Below, one piece after another: positions 44,687 to 53,507 of a DNA stretch of 64,000 bases. Origin of the DNA: a virus. Where the stretch lies: positions 1 through 64,000 of the IMG/VR virus record IMGVR_UViG_3300008266_000016; one strand, 5' to 3'. Position 1 is the first letter of the stretch. Each line of letters starts with the position of its first letter. A program made the translations under genes and the position numbers. The notes under the pieces were generated by a model, which saw nothing but the letters and a program-made list of their open reading frames with translations, did no database searches and was not told where the DNA came from.

Positions 44687-45583
44687 ATGACACTAATTGC
44701 AAAACCCGCACCTAAGGTAAACTACCTTAACAATCGTGACATTTTAAAAGAAATACACCTGAGCAAAAACACCTACTGTTGTTATCGTGATCCAGCAATT
44801 GATCACCAATACGACATAATTTTGCCCAGTCTAGACAAAATCAATCAGCGCACCATTGTTGAAGCTCGCAGAAATCGAGCAGATCGTATCAAACGTGAAA
44901 CTGGTGAAGTGATTGATCAAAAGAAGATCCCCAACACAGATCTTGTGTTTAGAATCACCTGCTGGGAACACATACCCATGGCACCCAAAAAAGTTACCAA
45001 AGCCGCTGCCAAGAAAAAGAAACTGGAAGACATACTTGATTTGGATGATGTGTCAGAAGATCCGCTGGCAGATTTAATAGATGAACCTGTGCTAGACCCC
45101 ACACATGTGCGTGTGAATTTTCCCCCGTTTTTTCACTACAGACTTGACGAGCAAAAGGTACCGTTTTTGGTGGGCAAGAGTCATTGGCGTGGCGATTTGG
45201 CCACAGGAGAGTTTTCAAAGGATCACGGCAACATGACCAAGAAGCTGGCCATGATGTTTATGAAACTGTGTGAACGCTATGCCACTCGTTCCAACTGGCG
45301 TGGCTACACCTACAACGAGGAAATGCGTGGACAAGCTCTACTTCAACTTAGTCAAATTGGTTTACAATTTGACGAATCTAAATCGCAAAACCCCTTTGCT
45401 TACTATACCGCTGCTATCACTAATAGCTTTACACGGATTCTTAACATTGAAAAGAAAAATCAAAATATCAGAGATGACATCCTGGAGATGAACGGCTTGA
45501 ACCCATCGTGGACTAGACAGAACTCCGGCAAAGCTGGCATGGCTGCCATGTCCGGACCGGTTGTATCTAGTCTGGATCAGTAG
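44687..45583 (+). CDS. 55: late-transcription sigma factor gp55-like, with N-terminal extension
   Basis: 298 residues. The C-terminal half contains MTKKLAMMFMKLCERYATRS, NWRGYTYNEEMRGQALLQL and NPFAYYTAAITNSFTRILN, hallmarks of the gp55 sigma region 2-like core that reads TATAAATA late promoters. T4 gp55 is 185 residues. Here about 100 extra residues precede it, with NYLNNRDILKEIHLSKNTYC and TDLVFRITCWEHIPMAPKK, followed by a Lys-rich then acidic linker (KKKKLEDILDLDDVSEDP). The first domain looks like an independent small protein fused to gp55. It leads the recombination operon behind a sigma70-like promoter. Confidence 0.88.
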   Translation: MTLIAKPAPKVNYLNNRDILKEIHLSKNTYCCYRDPAIDHQYDIILPSLDKINQRTIVEARRNRADRIKRETGEVIDQKKIPNTDLVFRITCWEHIPMAPKKVTKAAAKKKKLEDILDLDDVSEDPLADLIDEPVLDPTHVRVNFPPFFHYRLDEQKVPFLVGKSHWRGDLATGEFSKDHGNMTKKLAMMFMKLCERYATRSNWRGYTYNEEMRGQALLQLSQIGLQFDESKSQNPFAYYTAAITNSFTRILNIEKKNQNIRDDILEMNGLNPSWTRQNSGKAGMAAMSGPVVSSLDQ

Positions 45584-45595
45584 TATACTAGCAGG

Positions 45596-46612
45596 ATGAC
45601 TAATCTATTCCGCAAAGCCGCAATCTTCACTGACATACATTTTGGACTCAAAAGCAATTCAACTCTGCACAATGAAGATTGTTTGGCCTTTGTAAAATGG
45701 GCCACTGCTAAGGCCAAAGAGGAAGGGTGCGAAACTGCCATGTTTCTGGGTGACTGGCACAACAATCGAGCCAGCCTAAATATTGTTACCCTAAACTATA
45801 GCCTTCGATCATTAGAGCACCTAAATGCTAATTTTGACCGTGTGTATTTTATACCTGGGAATCACGATCTTTATTATCGCGACAAGCGTGATATTCAGAG
45901 CGTGGAGTGGGCACGTCATCTCCCCAATGTGGAAATATGTAACGATTGGTTTAGTAGCGGTGACGTCGTTATTGCTCCTTGGCTTTGCGGCGATGACCAT
46001 AAACGTATTCCTAAACTAACTGGCAAGTACATGTTTGGACACTTTGAACTGCCCGGCTACTTGATGAATGCCATGGTAGAGATGCCAGACCATGGCGAAG
46101 TGCGCAGAGAAGACTTTGAGAATTTTGAACATGTATTCACCGGACACTTCCACAAGCGACAGACTAAAAAGAATATTACCTACATCGGTAATGCGTTCCC
46201 TCATAATTATGCAGATGCTGGTGACGACGAACGAGGACTTACTATATTGGAGTGGGGAGCAGCGCCTGTTTTTCATGCTTGGCCTGCTCAACCGACGTAT
46301 AGAGTATACGGACTCGCCAACCTTATTGACAACGCTCCGGCTCTTCTTAAGCCCAAAATGCATGTGCGTGTTGGACTAGACATTGAGATTTCATATGAAG
46401 AAGCCAACTTCATCAAAGAAACGTTTGTGAAAGACTACGACCTACGTGAGATGTCGCTTATTCCAAACAAAAACTCAGATGTAGACACAGATATGGCGCC
46501 AGGCGAGATTAAATTTGAGTCAGTGGATCAAATTGTCACAGACCAACTCACTAACATTGAATCAGAATTCTACGACAACAAGTTACTGTTAAAGATTTAT
46601 CAAAACTTATGA
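45596..46612 (+). CDS. 47: recombination endonuclease subunit gp47-like (Mre11/SbcD nuclease)
   Basis: 338 residues, the normal length of T4 gp47 (339). Metallophosphoesterase motifs are in order: TDIHFG near residue 12, FLGDWHNN near 49, PGNHDLYY near 86 and TGHFHKRQ near 181. With gp46 it forms the nuclease complex that resects DNA ends for recombination-dependent replication. It starts 12 nt after the gp55 gene, and its stop overlaps the gp46 ATG (ATGA), as expected for a stoichiometric complex. Confidence 0.95.
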   Translation: MTNLFRKAAIFTDIHFGLKSNSTLHNEDCLAFVKWATAKAKEEGCETAMFLGDWHNNRASLNIVTLNYSLRSLEHLNANFDRVYFIPGNHDLYYRDKRDIQSVEWARHLPNVEICNDWFSSGDVVIAPWLCGDDHKRIPKLTGKYMFGHFELPGYLMNAMVEMPDHGEVRREDFENFEHVFTGHFHKRQTKKNITYIGNAFPHNYADAGDDERGLTILEWGAAPVFHAWPAQPTYRVYGLANLIDNAPALLKPKMHVRVGLDIEISYEEANFIKETFVKDYDLREMSLIPNKNSDVDTDMAPGEIKFESVDQIVTDQLTNIESEFYDNKLLLKIYQNL

Positions 46613-48690
46613 TACAAATACGAAATCTCACTGTTAAAAACTTCATGAGTGTAGGCGCAGCCACACAGGCCATTGACTTTGACCGCAATGATCTTACACT
46701 GGTGCTGGGTGAAAACTTAGACTTGGGTGGCGATGGATCGAGAAACGGCACAGGTAAGACCACAATCATCAATGCACTAAGTTATGCATTATATGGCCAA
46801 GCACTGTCAAACATCCGCAAAGACAATCTAGTAAACAAAACCAATGCCAAACACATGTTGGTCAGCTTAGACTTTCATATCAACGGCACAGACTACAAAA
46901 TTGAACGTGGGCGCAAACCCAACGTACTCAAGTTCTATGTAAACAACGAACACAAGGCCGCAGAGGATGAGGCACAGGGAGATTCAAGAGAGACACAAGA
47001 CGCCATAGAGCGTATTATTGGCATGAGCCATGACATGTTCAAACATGTGCTGGCGCTGAACACCTACACAGAACCGTTTCTAAGTTTGAAGGCCAATGAC
47101 CAGCGCACAATCATTGAGCAGTTGTTAGGTATTACCTTGTTGAGTGAACGTGCGGACCGCATCAAAGAACTCAACCGACAAACCAAAGATGCTATCCAGT
47201 CTGAAGAGTTTAGAATTCGTGCTGTGCAAGAAGCCAACAAACGCATCGAAGAACAGATTGAGAGTCTAAAGCGTAGGCAAGTGCTTTGGCAAAAGAAGTA
47301 CGACAGTGACGTGGCTTATCTAGTTGGTCAGTATGACGATCTAGCAAAGATTGATATTGAACTAGAACTGCTGGCTCACAAAGATCTAGCTGTGTGGTCT
47401 GCAAGAAAACAACAACAAGATGCATATACTGCTCTTGTTGGTCGACAAACTGCTTGGAAACAAAAACAACACAAAGACATTGGTGAGCTAGAATCAACCT
47501 ACAACAAACTCAGTCATATCGACATCTTGGCAGAACTTCAAGCACACACAGATTTGGCTGCTTACATTCAAAAAGCCAAAGACATTACAGACTTAGAAAA
47601 ATACATTGCTCGATGTGTAGCAGACGAGGCCAAAGAACAAAAGGTCATCAACAAACTCAAAGCCGAAATTGAAGAATTAAAAAATCACAAGTGCTATGCT
47701 TGCGGGCAAGACTTCCATGATACCAATCACGAAACAGTATTGGCAACAAAAGAAAAGGCCTTGCAAGAGGCAGCACTACAAGCATTGTCTATCAATACTC
47801 AGTGGATGGAAAATACAGATGCGTTAACCGCATTGGGCGAGTTGGGTGCCAAACCCACAACACACTACCAAACAGAAACAGAAGCTATTCGACATTCTAG
47901 TGAGTTGGAAAACATTCAACACAAGATTGATGCCAAACGTGCAGAAACAGATCCCTATGCTGAACAGTTAGCAGAACACACACCTGTAGAAGTTGGCACA
48001 CAACCTGTCACACATTATGATACCGAAACACAGGCAATCGATCATCGCAGTCGCATGAACACCCTGCTGACACAGATCAATGGCAAAGCACTAGAGACCG
48101 ATCCGTATACAGAACAAATTACCGAAATGCAACAACAGGCCCTACAGGTTGTGAGTTACGATCACTTAAACGAACTTACTAGAGTGCAAGACCATCAGGA
48201 CTTCTTGCTCAAACTTTTGACCTCAAAAGACTCGTTTGTGCGTAAGAAGATTATTGAACAGAACTTGAGCTATTTGAATCAACGTCTCACACACTACTTG
48301 GATAGAATTGGCTTACCACACACAGTGAAGTTCATGAACGACTTGACAGTGAGCATTGAAGAACTGGGTCGTGAACTGGATTTTGACAACTTGAGTCGTG
48401 GCGAACGCAATCGATTGATCTTAAGCATGAGCTGGGCATTCCGTGATGTTTGGGAAAGTTTGTACTCGCCCATCAACTTGTTGTTTATTGACGAGATGAT
48501 TGACAACGGGTTGGACACACAAGGTGTGGAAAATGCACTAGGCCTGTTGAAGAAGATGAGTCGCGAACGCCACAAGTCAATCTGGCTGGTTAGTCATAGA
48601 GATGAACTTACTAGCAGAGTTGAAAACATTCTCAAAGTGATCAAAGAGAATGGCTTTACCAGCTACAACACAGATATAGAAGTGGCATGA
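46609..48690 (+). CDS. 46: recombination endonuclease subunit gp46-like (Rad50/SbcC ATPase)
   Basis: 693 residues; T4 gp46 has 560, so the coiled-coil part is longer. Walker A is GSRNGTGKTT at 43-52. Two coiled-coil stretches flank a zinc hook CYACG near residue 361. The ABC signature LSRGERNRL lies near 595 and Walker B LLFIDEMIDNG near 623, followed by the LVSHRDEL switch His. It tethers and processes DNA ends together with gp47. The stop overlaps the radical SAM gene downstream by 4 nt, which ties that accessory gene into an early recombination operon. Confidence 0.95.
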   Translation: MIQIRNLTVKNFMSVGAATQAIDFDRNDLTLVLGENLDLGGDGSRNGTGKTTIINALSYALYGQALSNIRKDNLVNKTNAKHMLVSLDFHINGTDYKIERGRKPNVLKFYVNNEHKAAEDEAQGDSRETQDAIERIIGMSHDMFKHVLALNTYTEPFLSLKANDQRTIIEQLLGITLLSERADRIKELNRQTKDAIQSEEFRIRAVQEANKRIEEQIESLKRRQVLWQKKYDSDVAYLVGQYDDLAKIDIELELLAHKDLAVWSARKQQQDAYTALVGRQTAWKQKQHKDIGELESTYNKLSHIDILAELQAHTDLAAYIQKAKDITDLEKYIARCVADEAKEQKVINKLKAEIEELKNHKCYACGQDFHDTNHETVLATKEKALQEAALQALSINTQWMENTDALTALGELGAKPTTHYQTETEAIRHSSELENIQHKIDAKRAETDPYAEQLAEHTPVEVGTQPVTHYDTETQAIDHRSRMNTLLTQINGKALETDPYTEQITEMQQQALQVVSYDHLNELTRVQDHQDFLLKLLTSKDSFVRKKIIEQNLSYLNQRLTHYLDRIGLPHTVKFMNDLTVSIEELGRELDFDNLSRGERNRLILSMSWAFRDVWESLYSPINLLFIDEMIDNGLDTQGVENALGLLKKMSRERHKSIWLVSHRDELTSRVENILKVIKENGFTSYNTDIEVA

Positions 48691-50168
48691 CTGATGTTTT
48701 GATTTTAAGTATACCACGTTTGAGTGCCACTCGGCCTCAAAGTGCCTGTGGCATACTCAAATCAATTTGCAATCGTGCGGGCGTTACTTCAAAAGTTTTT
48801 GATATTAATTTGGACTTTTATCAAAATTTTAAATCTTCTAATCCGTCAACTGCCAATGCCATTGATCAATATTGGATACAATGGAACAAAAATCTGTTGC
48901 CTGAGGAGAAAACAACTTACTCTAGTTGGTTGCAAGCATGGGTTGAAAAATTAATGGCTTTTGATTGCAAGATCATTGCAGTAAGTGTATTCAGTTGGGA
49001 AAGTCAACGATTTTGTCTTGACTTTTTTCCATTGTTGCGTAAAAATTTTACAGGCACAATCATTGTAGGCGGACAAGGTCTTATCAATGAACAAAACGGT
49101 AGCTTTAGTACCAAGATGCATTTTGCACACAAGTTAAAAAATCAAGGACTAATTGATCATTGGATTGCTGGAGAAGCTGAAAACAGTTTTTACAATTTTT
49201 TAACTGGTAGCAATGTACCTGGATTAGACAGTGATGTGTTGGTCAATGATGTTGATCTTGATACTAACAACATCGCAGATTATAGTGACTTTGCAATAGA
49301 ACAATATGTAACTGCCTACCCCGGCGGGGTATTGCCAATTGAAAGCAGTCGTGGATGTGTTAGAAGCTGTGCGTTTTGTGACATCCCCACACATGCTGGA
49401 GGATATAGATACAAAAACGGAAAGGTACTAGCTAATGAAATGATTGGCTATTACCAACAGTATGGTGTGCGTAACTTTTATTTTAACGATGCGTTGATGA
49501 ACGGCAGCGTCAAAGATTTTAAACTATTTTTGAACTGCATCATTGAGTTTTATCAACAAAACAATTTACCTGACAGATTCTTTACATTCAGTGGTTATTG
49601 GATTGTGCGAAGTGAAACTCAATTCAAAGAGCACAATTTTGAACTGCTAAGTCGTGCCGGAGGAGAAATGTTTGAAACTGGAGTTGAGACTGGTAGCGAA
49701 CGTTTGCGAAACATCATGAACAAGGGATTTTCAAACGCAGATCTTGAGTTTAACATACAGCAGTTCAGCAAGTACAAAATGAAATTCTTCTTGTTGTTGC
49801 TGGTAGGGTTTCCAAATGAAACACAAACCGACTTTGAAGAGACCAAGAACTTGCTACGACGCTGGCAGAAATATGTTGCACTAGGAACTATTATTGGATG
49901 CAACTTAGGCACAGGATTGACAGTAGAACAAGGAACACCTATGTTTGATAATCCTGCAAAATTTAACATTGTTCCAATCAAGGGCGACACCGCCAAAGGC
50001 ATCAATTGGATTTGTACCACAACACCTGAACTTGACTATGCAGAACGTGTGCGTCGACGCATTGAACTGCACAAGTTGGCCGAAGATCTGGGATATACTA
50101 TCTGGAAAGGTGATGATCACTTGAGTATTATCAAAGATCGATATCTTACGGAGTTGGCCAATGTCTGA
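48687..50168 (+). CDS. B12-binding-type radical SAM protein
   Basis: 493 residues. The first 190 residues resemble a cobalamin-binding Rossmann domain as in class B radical SAM enzymes: DVLILSIPRLSATRP at the start, then KIIAVSVFSWESQRFCLDFF and TIIVGGQGLINEQNG. The radical SAM motif is CVRSCAFC at about 223-230 after ESSRG, followed by IPTHAGGYRYKNG. ETGVETGSERLRN near 330 fits the SAM-binding part of the barrel. No DxHxxG cobalamin ligand motif is obvious, so B12 binding may be base-off without a His ligand. Such enzymes often methylate unreactive carbons. Substrate unknown. Confidence 0.85.
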   Translation: MTDVLILSIPRLSATRPQSACGILKSICNRAGVTSKVFDINLDFYQNFKSSNPSTANAIDQYWIQWNKNLLPEEKTTYSSWLQAWVEKLMAFDCKIIAVSVFSWESQRFCLDFFPLLRKNFTGTIIVGGQGLINEQNGSFSTKMHFAHKLKNQGLIDHWIAGEAENSFYNFLTGSNVPGLDSDVLVNDVDLDTNNIADYSDFAIEQYVTAYPGGVLPIESSRGCVRSCAFCDIPTHAGGYRYKNGKVLANEMIGYYQQYGVRNFYFNDALMNGSVKDFKLFLNCIIEFYQQNNLPDRFFTFSGYWIVRSETQFKEHNFELLSRAGGEMFETGVETGSERLRNIMNKGFSNADLEFNIQQFSKYKMKFFLLLLVGFPNETQTDFEETKNLLRRWQKYVALGTIIGCNLGTGLTVEQGTPMFDNPAKFNIVPIKGDTAKGINWICTTTPELDYAERVRRRIELHKLAEDLGYTIWKGDDHLSIIKDRYLTELANV

Positions 50169-50655
50169 ATTTTTGTTTGAGTTTGATTACGATGATTATT
50201 TTGGTATCCCTACAGTCAAAATTTTTATTGATCAACAATGCTTGTATCAAGACACAGTGAAAAAACAAATTGTTGTGAACACAGAGTTAGTGCCAGGTAC
50301 TCACACATTGACTATAGAACACTTTGGTAAGCATGCCTGGAAACATCAGAATGCCGAACATGATCGTCATATTGAATTAAAATCTATTGTGGTCGACGGA
50401 GTAGATTTAGATCATCATGAACATTGCATGCTAACGCATCAAGGACGTTGGTACCCAGATTACAGTTTGGAGTGCATTACGCCATGTCATTGGTTGGGCA
50501 ACAACGGTACATGGATTTTGAATTTTGATGCGCCAGTATTGAATTGGATTATTAAAACAATCAATCCTGCAGGCGTGAGTCCAGAACAAACACTGGATCG
50601 CAGTGGCAATGACATACTCAAAGACACTTTGGACTTTTTTAAAATAAATGTTTGA
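50161..50655 (+). CDS. uncharacterised beta-rich protein between two radical SAM genes
   Basis: 164 residues. The first 100 residues have alternating hydrophobic strands: VKIFIDQQCLYQDTVKKQ, LVPGTHTLTIEHFGKHAW and HIELKSIVVDGVDLDHHEH. This looks like a jelly-roll domain similar to carbohydrate-binding modules, which often contain a PGTHTLTI-type turn; the assignment is only structural impression. It overlaps both flanking radical SAM genes by 8 nt and therefore likely acts with them, perhaps as a substrate carrier or binding subunit. Confidence 0.7.
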   Translation: MSEFLFEFDYDDYFGIPTVKIFIDQQCLYQDTVKKQIVVNTELVPGTHTLTIEHFGKHAWKHQNAEHDRHIELKSIVVDGVDLDHHEHCMLTHQGRWYPDYSLECITPCHWLGNNGTWILNFDAPVLNWIIKTINPAGVSPEQTLDRSGNDILKDTLDFFKINV

Positions 50656-51736
50656 TTATAAAACTATTGACGAGTATCAGATAGAGATCACCAGCTATTG
50701 TAATGCTGCCTGTCCCCAGTGTCCTCGCAACCTCAACGGACATGGTATCAATCCTTACATGCCGTTAACACACTTATCACGTGAAGTAATTGACCGTGCA
50801 TTCTCTGAAGAATTGTGCAGTAGATTACGTCAAGTATTCTTTTGCGGCAGTTATGGCGATCCCATCATGCATCCAGACTTTTTAGACATACTACGTGACT
50901 TTAGAAAGAAAGCTCCTACACTTTGGTTATACTTCCATACCAATGGCGGAGTACACGATCCTGATTACTGGGCAGAAGTTTCTAGTATCATGAACGGCTA
51001 CGGACAAATTGACTTTGGTATTGACGGACTAGAAGATACTTTACATTTGTATAGAAAAAATGTAAAATACAACAAAGTTATTGAAAACGCCGCTGCGTTT
51101 ATAAATGCTGGAGGACGAGCACAATGGAACTATATTGTATTCAAACACAACGAGCACCAAGTTGAGCAGGCCAAACAACTGGCCAGCAGTATGAAATTTT
51201 TTAACATACTAATTCGAAACACTGGTAGATTTTTGAATCACACCACCCTGGAAGAGATGCCTGTGTGGCCAGTGGCCAAAAGTGACTATGTACTTGAACC
51301 ACCTAGTGATGCACAGTACAAGAATCGCAGTATGACATTTTTACCTGAGTTAAAAAAGCAACAGAACTACTTTGCTACTACTACTATCAAATGTGATGCC
51401 TTGCAAGGACGCAAAGTAGCTATCAACGCCGAAGGTGTTGTATTACCATGCAACTTTTTCAATCACAATTTGTATGATGCAAGATTTTATGATGGATCAA
51501 TGCCAGGAGCAAATGCATTAAGTCAGCCCGGTGGTCGCAATCAAGTACGAGACTTTTTGTTGTGTTACGGATTAGATAATCTCAACATTCATAACAATAG
51601 CCTCGAAGGTGTTTTTGAAAATCCCATGTGGAGTGATTTAGTTGAATCGTTTACTCGTGATCGATTGTTTGAATGTGCTATGACATGCGGTGAAAAATTT
51701 ACAAAAGTTTGGGATCAAGGAGGAAGCAAAAGATGA
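50648..51736 (+). CDS. radical SAM protein (SPASM-like C-terminal Cys region)
   Basis: 362 residues. The radical SAM motif CNAACPQC lies at 17-24 close to the N-terminus, followed by PRNLNGHG. FFCGSYGDP near 73-81 is in the position of the GGEP motif. In the C-terminal part Cys residues appear in TIKCDALQGRKVAINAEG, VLPCNFF, FLLCYG and FECAMTCGE, a pattern that fits SPASM-type auxiliary cluster ligands. This is different from the twitch-first proteins at 1-8062. Start overlaps the preceding gene by 8 nt. Likely modifies a peptide or small molecule; substrate unknown. Confidence 0.88.
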   Translation: MFDYKTIDEYQIEITSYCNAACPQCPRNLNGHGINPYMPLTHLSREVIDRAFSEELCSRLRQVFFCGSYGDPIMHPDFLDILRDFRKKAPTLWLYFHTNGGVHDPDYWAEVSSIMNGYGQIDFGIDGLEDTLHLYRKNVKYNKVIENAAAFINAGGRAQWNYIVFKHNEHQVEQAKQLASSMKFFNILIRNTGRFLNHTTLEEMPVWPVAKSDYVLEPPSDAQYKNRSMTFLPELKKQQNYFATTTIKCDALQGRKVAINAEGVVLPCNFFNHNLYDARFYDGSMPGANALSQPGGRNQVRDFLLCYGLDNLNIHNNSLEGVFENPMWSDLVESFTRDRLFECAMTCGEKFTKVWDQGGSKR

Positions 51737-52323
51737 AAATGTTAGTTACAGGCGGTAACCGAGGACTGGGGCAACACCTAGTGGATGTGTTTGGTGCTGA
51801 CAGTGTCAGCAGATCCACAAACTTGGATATCACTGATGACCAAGCAGTCAAATTGATTGCTCAACAAAGTTTGAATTATGATGTGTTTGTAAACAATGCA
51901 TTTGATGGGCCACCACAAGAAGCCTGGGCCAACTTTGCACAAACAAACTTGTACATGGCAGTATACGACAAGTGGAAAAACGCTGGCAAAAGTGGGCACA
52001 TCTTTAATATTGGATCAGTGGGCGAGCATCATATTGTTGCTGCTGAGCCTAGATTTGAAACGTACCGCGTGGCCAAGGCGGCACTGGCACATGCCAGCAG
52101 GCAGGGCACCCAGTCATTCAAACAAAATCTGGTGCAGTTCAGAACCACGCTAATCACACCTGATCGCTTGGACACAGAACTAAGTCGTGGACGGCCCACC
52201 TGGACAGGAAACGGCATTAATTTAAAAGATATTAGCAATTTTATAACATACGCTATCTCTGTTGGTCCAAACACAGTGATAGAAGAGGCAACTTTTTACG
52301 TAAACTTTGATCATAAATCATAA
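51733..52323 (+). CDS. short-chain dehydrogenase/reductase (SDR)
   Basis: 196 residues from the ATG at 51733, which overlaps the TGA of the radical SAM gene and has an AAGGAGG ribosome binding site just upstream. The cofactor motif TGGNRGLG is at the N-terminus, NNAF at the NNAG position, Ser in FNIGSVGEH and the YRVAK pair supply the catalytic Ser-Tyr-Lys. It is somewhat shorter than typical SDRs (about 250). Reduces or oxidises a hydroxyl/carbonyl with NAD(P); the substrate is likely the product of the preceding radical SAM genes, given the coupled arrangement. Confidence 0.88.
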   Translation: MKMLVTGGNRGLGQHLVDVFGADSVSRSTNLDITDDQAVKLIAQQSLNYDVFVNNAFDGPPQEAWANFAQTNLYMAVYDKWKNAGKSGHIFNIGSVGEHHIVAAEPRFETYRVAKAALAHASRQGTQSFKQNLVQFRTTLITPDRLDTELSRGRPTWTGNGINLKDISNFITYAISVGPNTVIEEATFYVNFDHKS

Positions 52324-52356
52324 CTATAACACGAAAGGCAAACCCACTAAACGCAC

Positions 52357-52785
52357 ATGACATGGCTACATCAAGACACCCCAGTTGAGACTCTGCCCGA
52401 AGAATGTGTAGGTTTTGTTTATCTAATCACAAATAATCTATCTGGACGCAAGTACATAGGCAAAAAATTAGCAAAATTTAGCAAAACAACATACAAAATA
52501 GTCAAACAAAAGAACGGCACAAAGAAGCGGAAGAAGATACGATCAAAGATTGATTCAGATTGGAGAGAGTACTACGGGTCAAGCCCAGAATTAACCGCAG
52601 ACGTAATCACTTTAGGCACCGAAAACTTTACCAGAGAAATACTTTACTATTGTAAATCAAAATCAGAATGTTCGTACATTGAAGCAAGAGAACAGTTCAC
52701 AAGAAAAGTATTGGAATCAACAGATTATTATAACGGCCATATTCAAGTTCGTGTGCATGGCTCACACATCGTAGGAAAATTATGA
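52357..52785 (+). CDS. GIY-YIG-type nuclease (SegE-like)
   Basis: 142 residues. GFVYLITNNLSGRKYIGKK at 19-37 is a clear GIY-YIG variant (VYL...YIG). A basic stretch KKRKKIRSKIDSDWREYYGS follows, and SECSYIEAREQFTRKVL with the Glu-containing helix fits the family. This matches the small stand-alone nucleases of T4-like phages rather than intron-encoded multi-domain ones. It follows the SDR gene by 33 nt and overlaps the next small gene by 4 nt. Possible homing endonuclease; its target is unknown. The structured non-coding segment begins about 260 nt downstream. Confidence 0.8.
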   Translation: MTWLHQDTPVETLPEECVGFVYLITNNLSGRKYIGKKLAKFSKTTYKIVKQKNGTKKRKKIRSKIDSDWREYYGSSPELTADVITLGTENFTREILYYCKSKSECSYIEAREQFTRKVLESTDYYNGHIQVRVHGSHIVGKL

Positions 52786-53048
52786 CTAAACTTGACTACA
52801 GTAAAACTAACAAAAGCGACACTGGCTTTTTGAATGATCCGTATTGGACTAATCCAAAGACAGGATTTGATAAAGCATGGCACGAACAACGAAAAAAACT
52901 CAGGCAACAATTAGGCATACACGAAAATCATGAATGGGAAATAGTCAACAAACCTACCGGACCGCATGCAGGCAAAATAGTTTGCAACACTTGCGGTGGA
53001 AAATTTGTTAATTGGATTCCAAAAGGTTATATTTTACCTAACACTTAA
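52782..53048 (+). CDS. small protein with C-terminal Cys pair
   Basis: 88 residues. The N-terminal part is polar (TKLDYSKTNKSDTGFLNDPY), the C-terminal part has HEWEIVNKPTGPHAGKIVCN with CNTCGGKF, a CxxC knuckle; only one Cys pair is present, with nearby His residues as possible further zinc ligands. It overlaps the GIY-YIG gene by 4 nt and is the last gene of the plus-strand operon. Family not recognised; nucleic-acid binding is possible. Confidence 0.72.
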   Translation: MTKLDYSKTNKSDTGFLNDPYWTNPKTGFDKAWHEQRKKLRQQLGIHENHEWEIVNKPTGPHAGKIVCNTCGGKFVNWIPKGYILPNT

Positions 53049-53125
53049 GGTTGGCGGGCCAGTTTGTAATACCGCTGTGGAAAAACCGGGGAATAACCGG
53101 ACACGTGACATATTGAGGCACTCCC

Positions 53126-53409
53126 GTCAGTAAATCTGACTATCCTGAAAAATTGGAAGTGAGTCTGAGGCTAGAACAATAGGGCCGACGCATTGATATA
53201 GTATGAATGTTAGCATACGAGAACACCGGCTATAAAAATCTAAACACTAGGAACGAGGTTTAGAGCACGTAGAAATATGTGTATCGTGGTAGGAAGGAAA
53301 AGCACAGAGTCCTTTAGCATACGGTGTATAATAAATTACCTACTTCCAATGTCTTGGCTAGTGATACTCACATGAAGACAACAGCGGAACCGCGCAAAAC
53401 GGTTCCGTC
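53126..53409 (+). ncRNA. candidate structured non-coding RNA
   Basis: The 458-base stretch 53049-53506 has no credible ORF. Within it I can see hairpins GTCAG/CTGAC (53126-53140), GTATG/CATAC (53201-53218), TCTAAAC/GTTTAGA (53239-53264) and CGGAACCG/CGGTTCCG (53385-53407), plus a perfect 9-bp long-range pairing of 53152-53160 with 53342-53350 that encloses two of them. A 10-nt direct repeat TTAGCATACG occurs at 53210 and 53314. Strand and ends are uncertain; I chose plus because it follows the plus-strand operon. No known class (tmRNA, RNase P, group I core) was recognised. Confidence 0.4.
53385..53407 (+). terminator. strong hairpin, possible terminator or end of the RNA
   Basis: Perfect 8-bp GC-rich stem CGGAACCG/CGGTTCCG with a 7-nt loop. 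No long T run follows on the plus strand, so it may be a 3' stabilising structure rather than an intrinsic terminator. Confidence 0.45.
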
Positions 53410-53434
53410 TGACTAGATCTATCTACATGAATAC

Positions 53435-53507
53435 TTAATCGCTTCGCTCTTGAAAATCAATCAATTAACGAGCGCAAGCGAAGTTAATAGACTTGCGTAG
53501 CAAGTCT
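53435..53507 (-). terminator. two hairpins after the nucleosidase gene
   Basis: Immediately after the stop of the minus-strand nucleosidase gene, AGACTTGC/GCAAGTCT (53489-53507) forms an 8-bp stem with a 3-nt loop. A second imperfect stem pairs the segments around 53435-53450 and 53469-53487 (GCTTCGCTC with GAGCGCAAGC). They lie between convergent operons and probably terminate one or both. Confidence 0.5.

Noticed and set aside
53049-53506. Group I intron, tmRNA or RNase P RNA
   Set aside because: I looked for the conserved core elements and found none; no split gene flanks the region.
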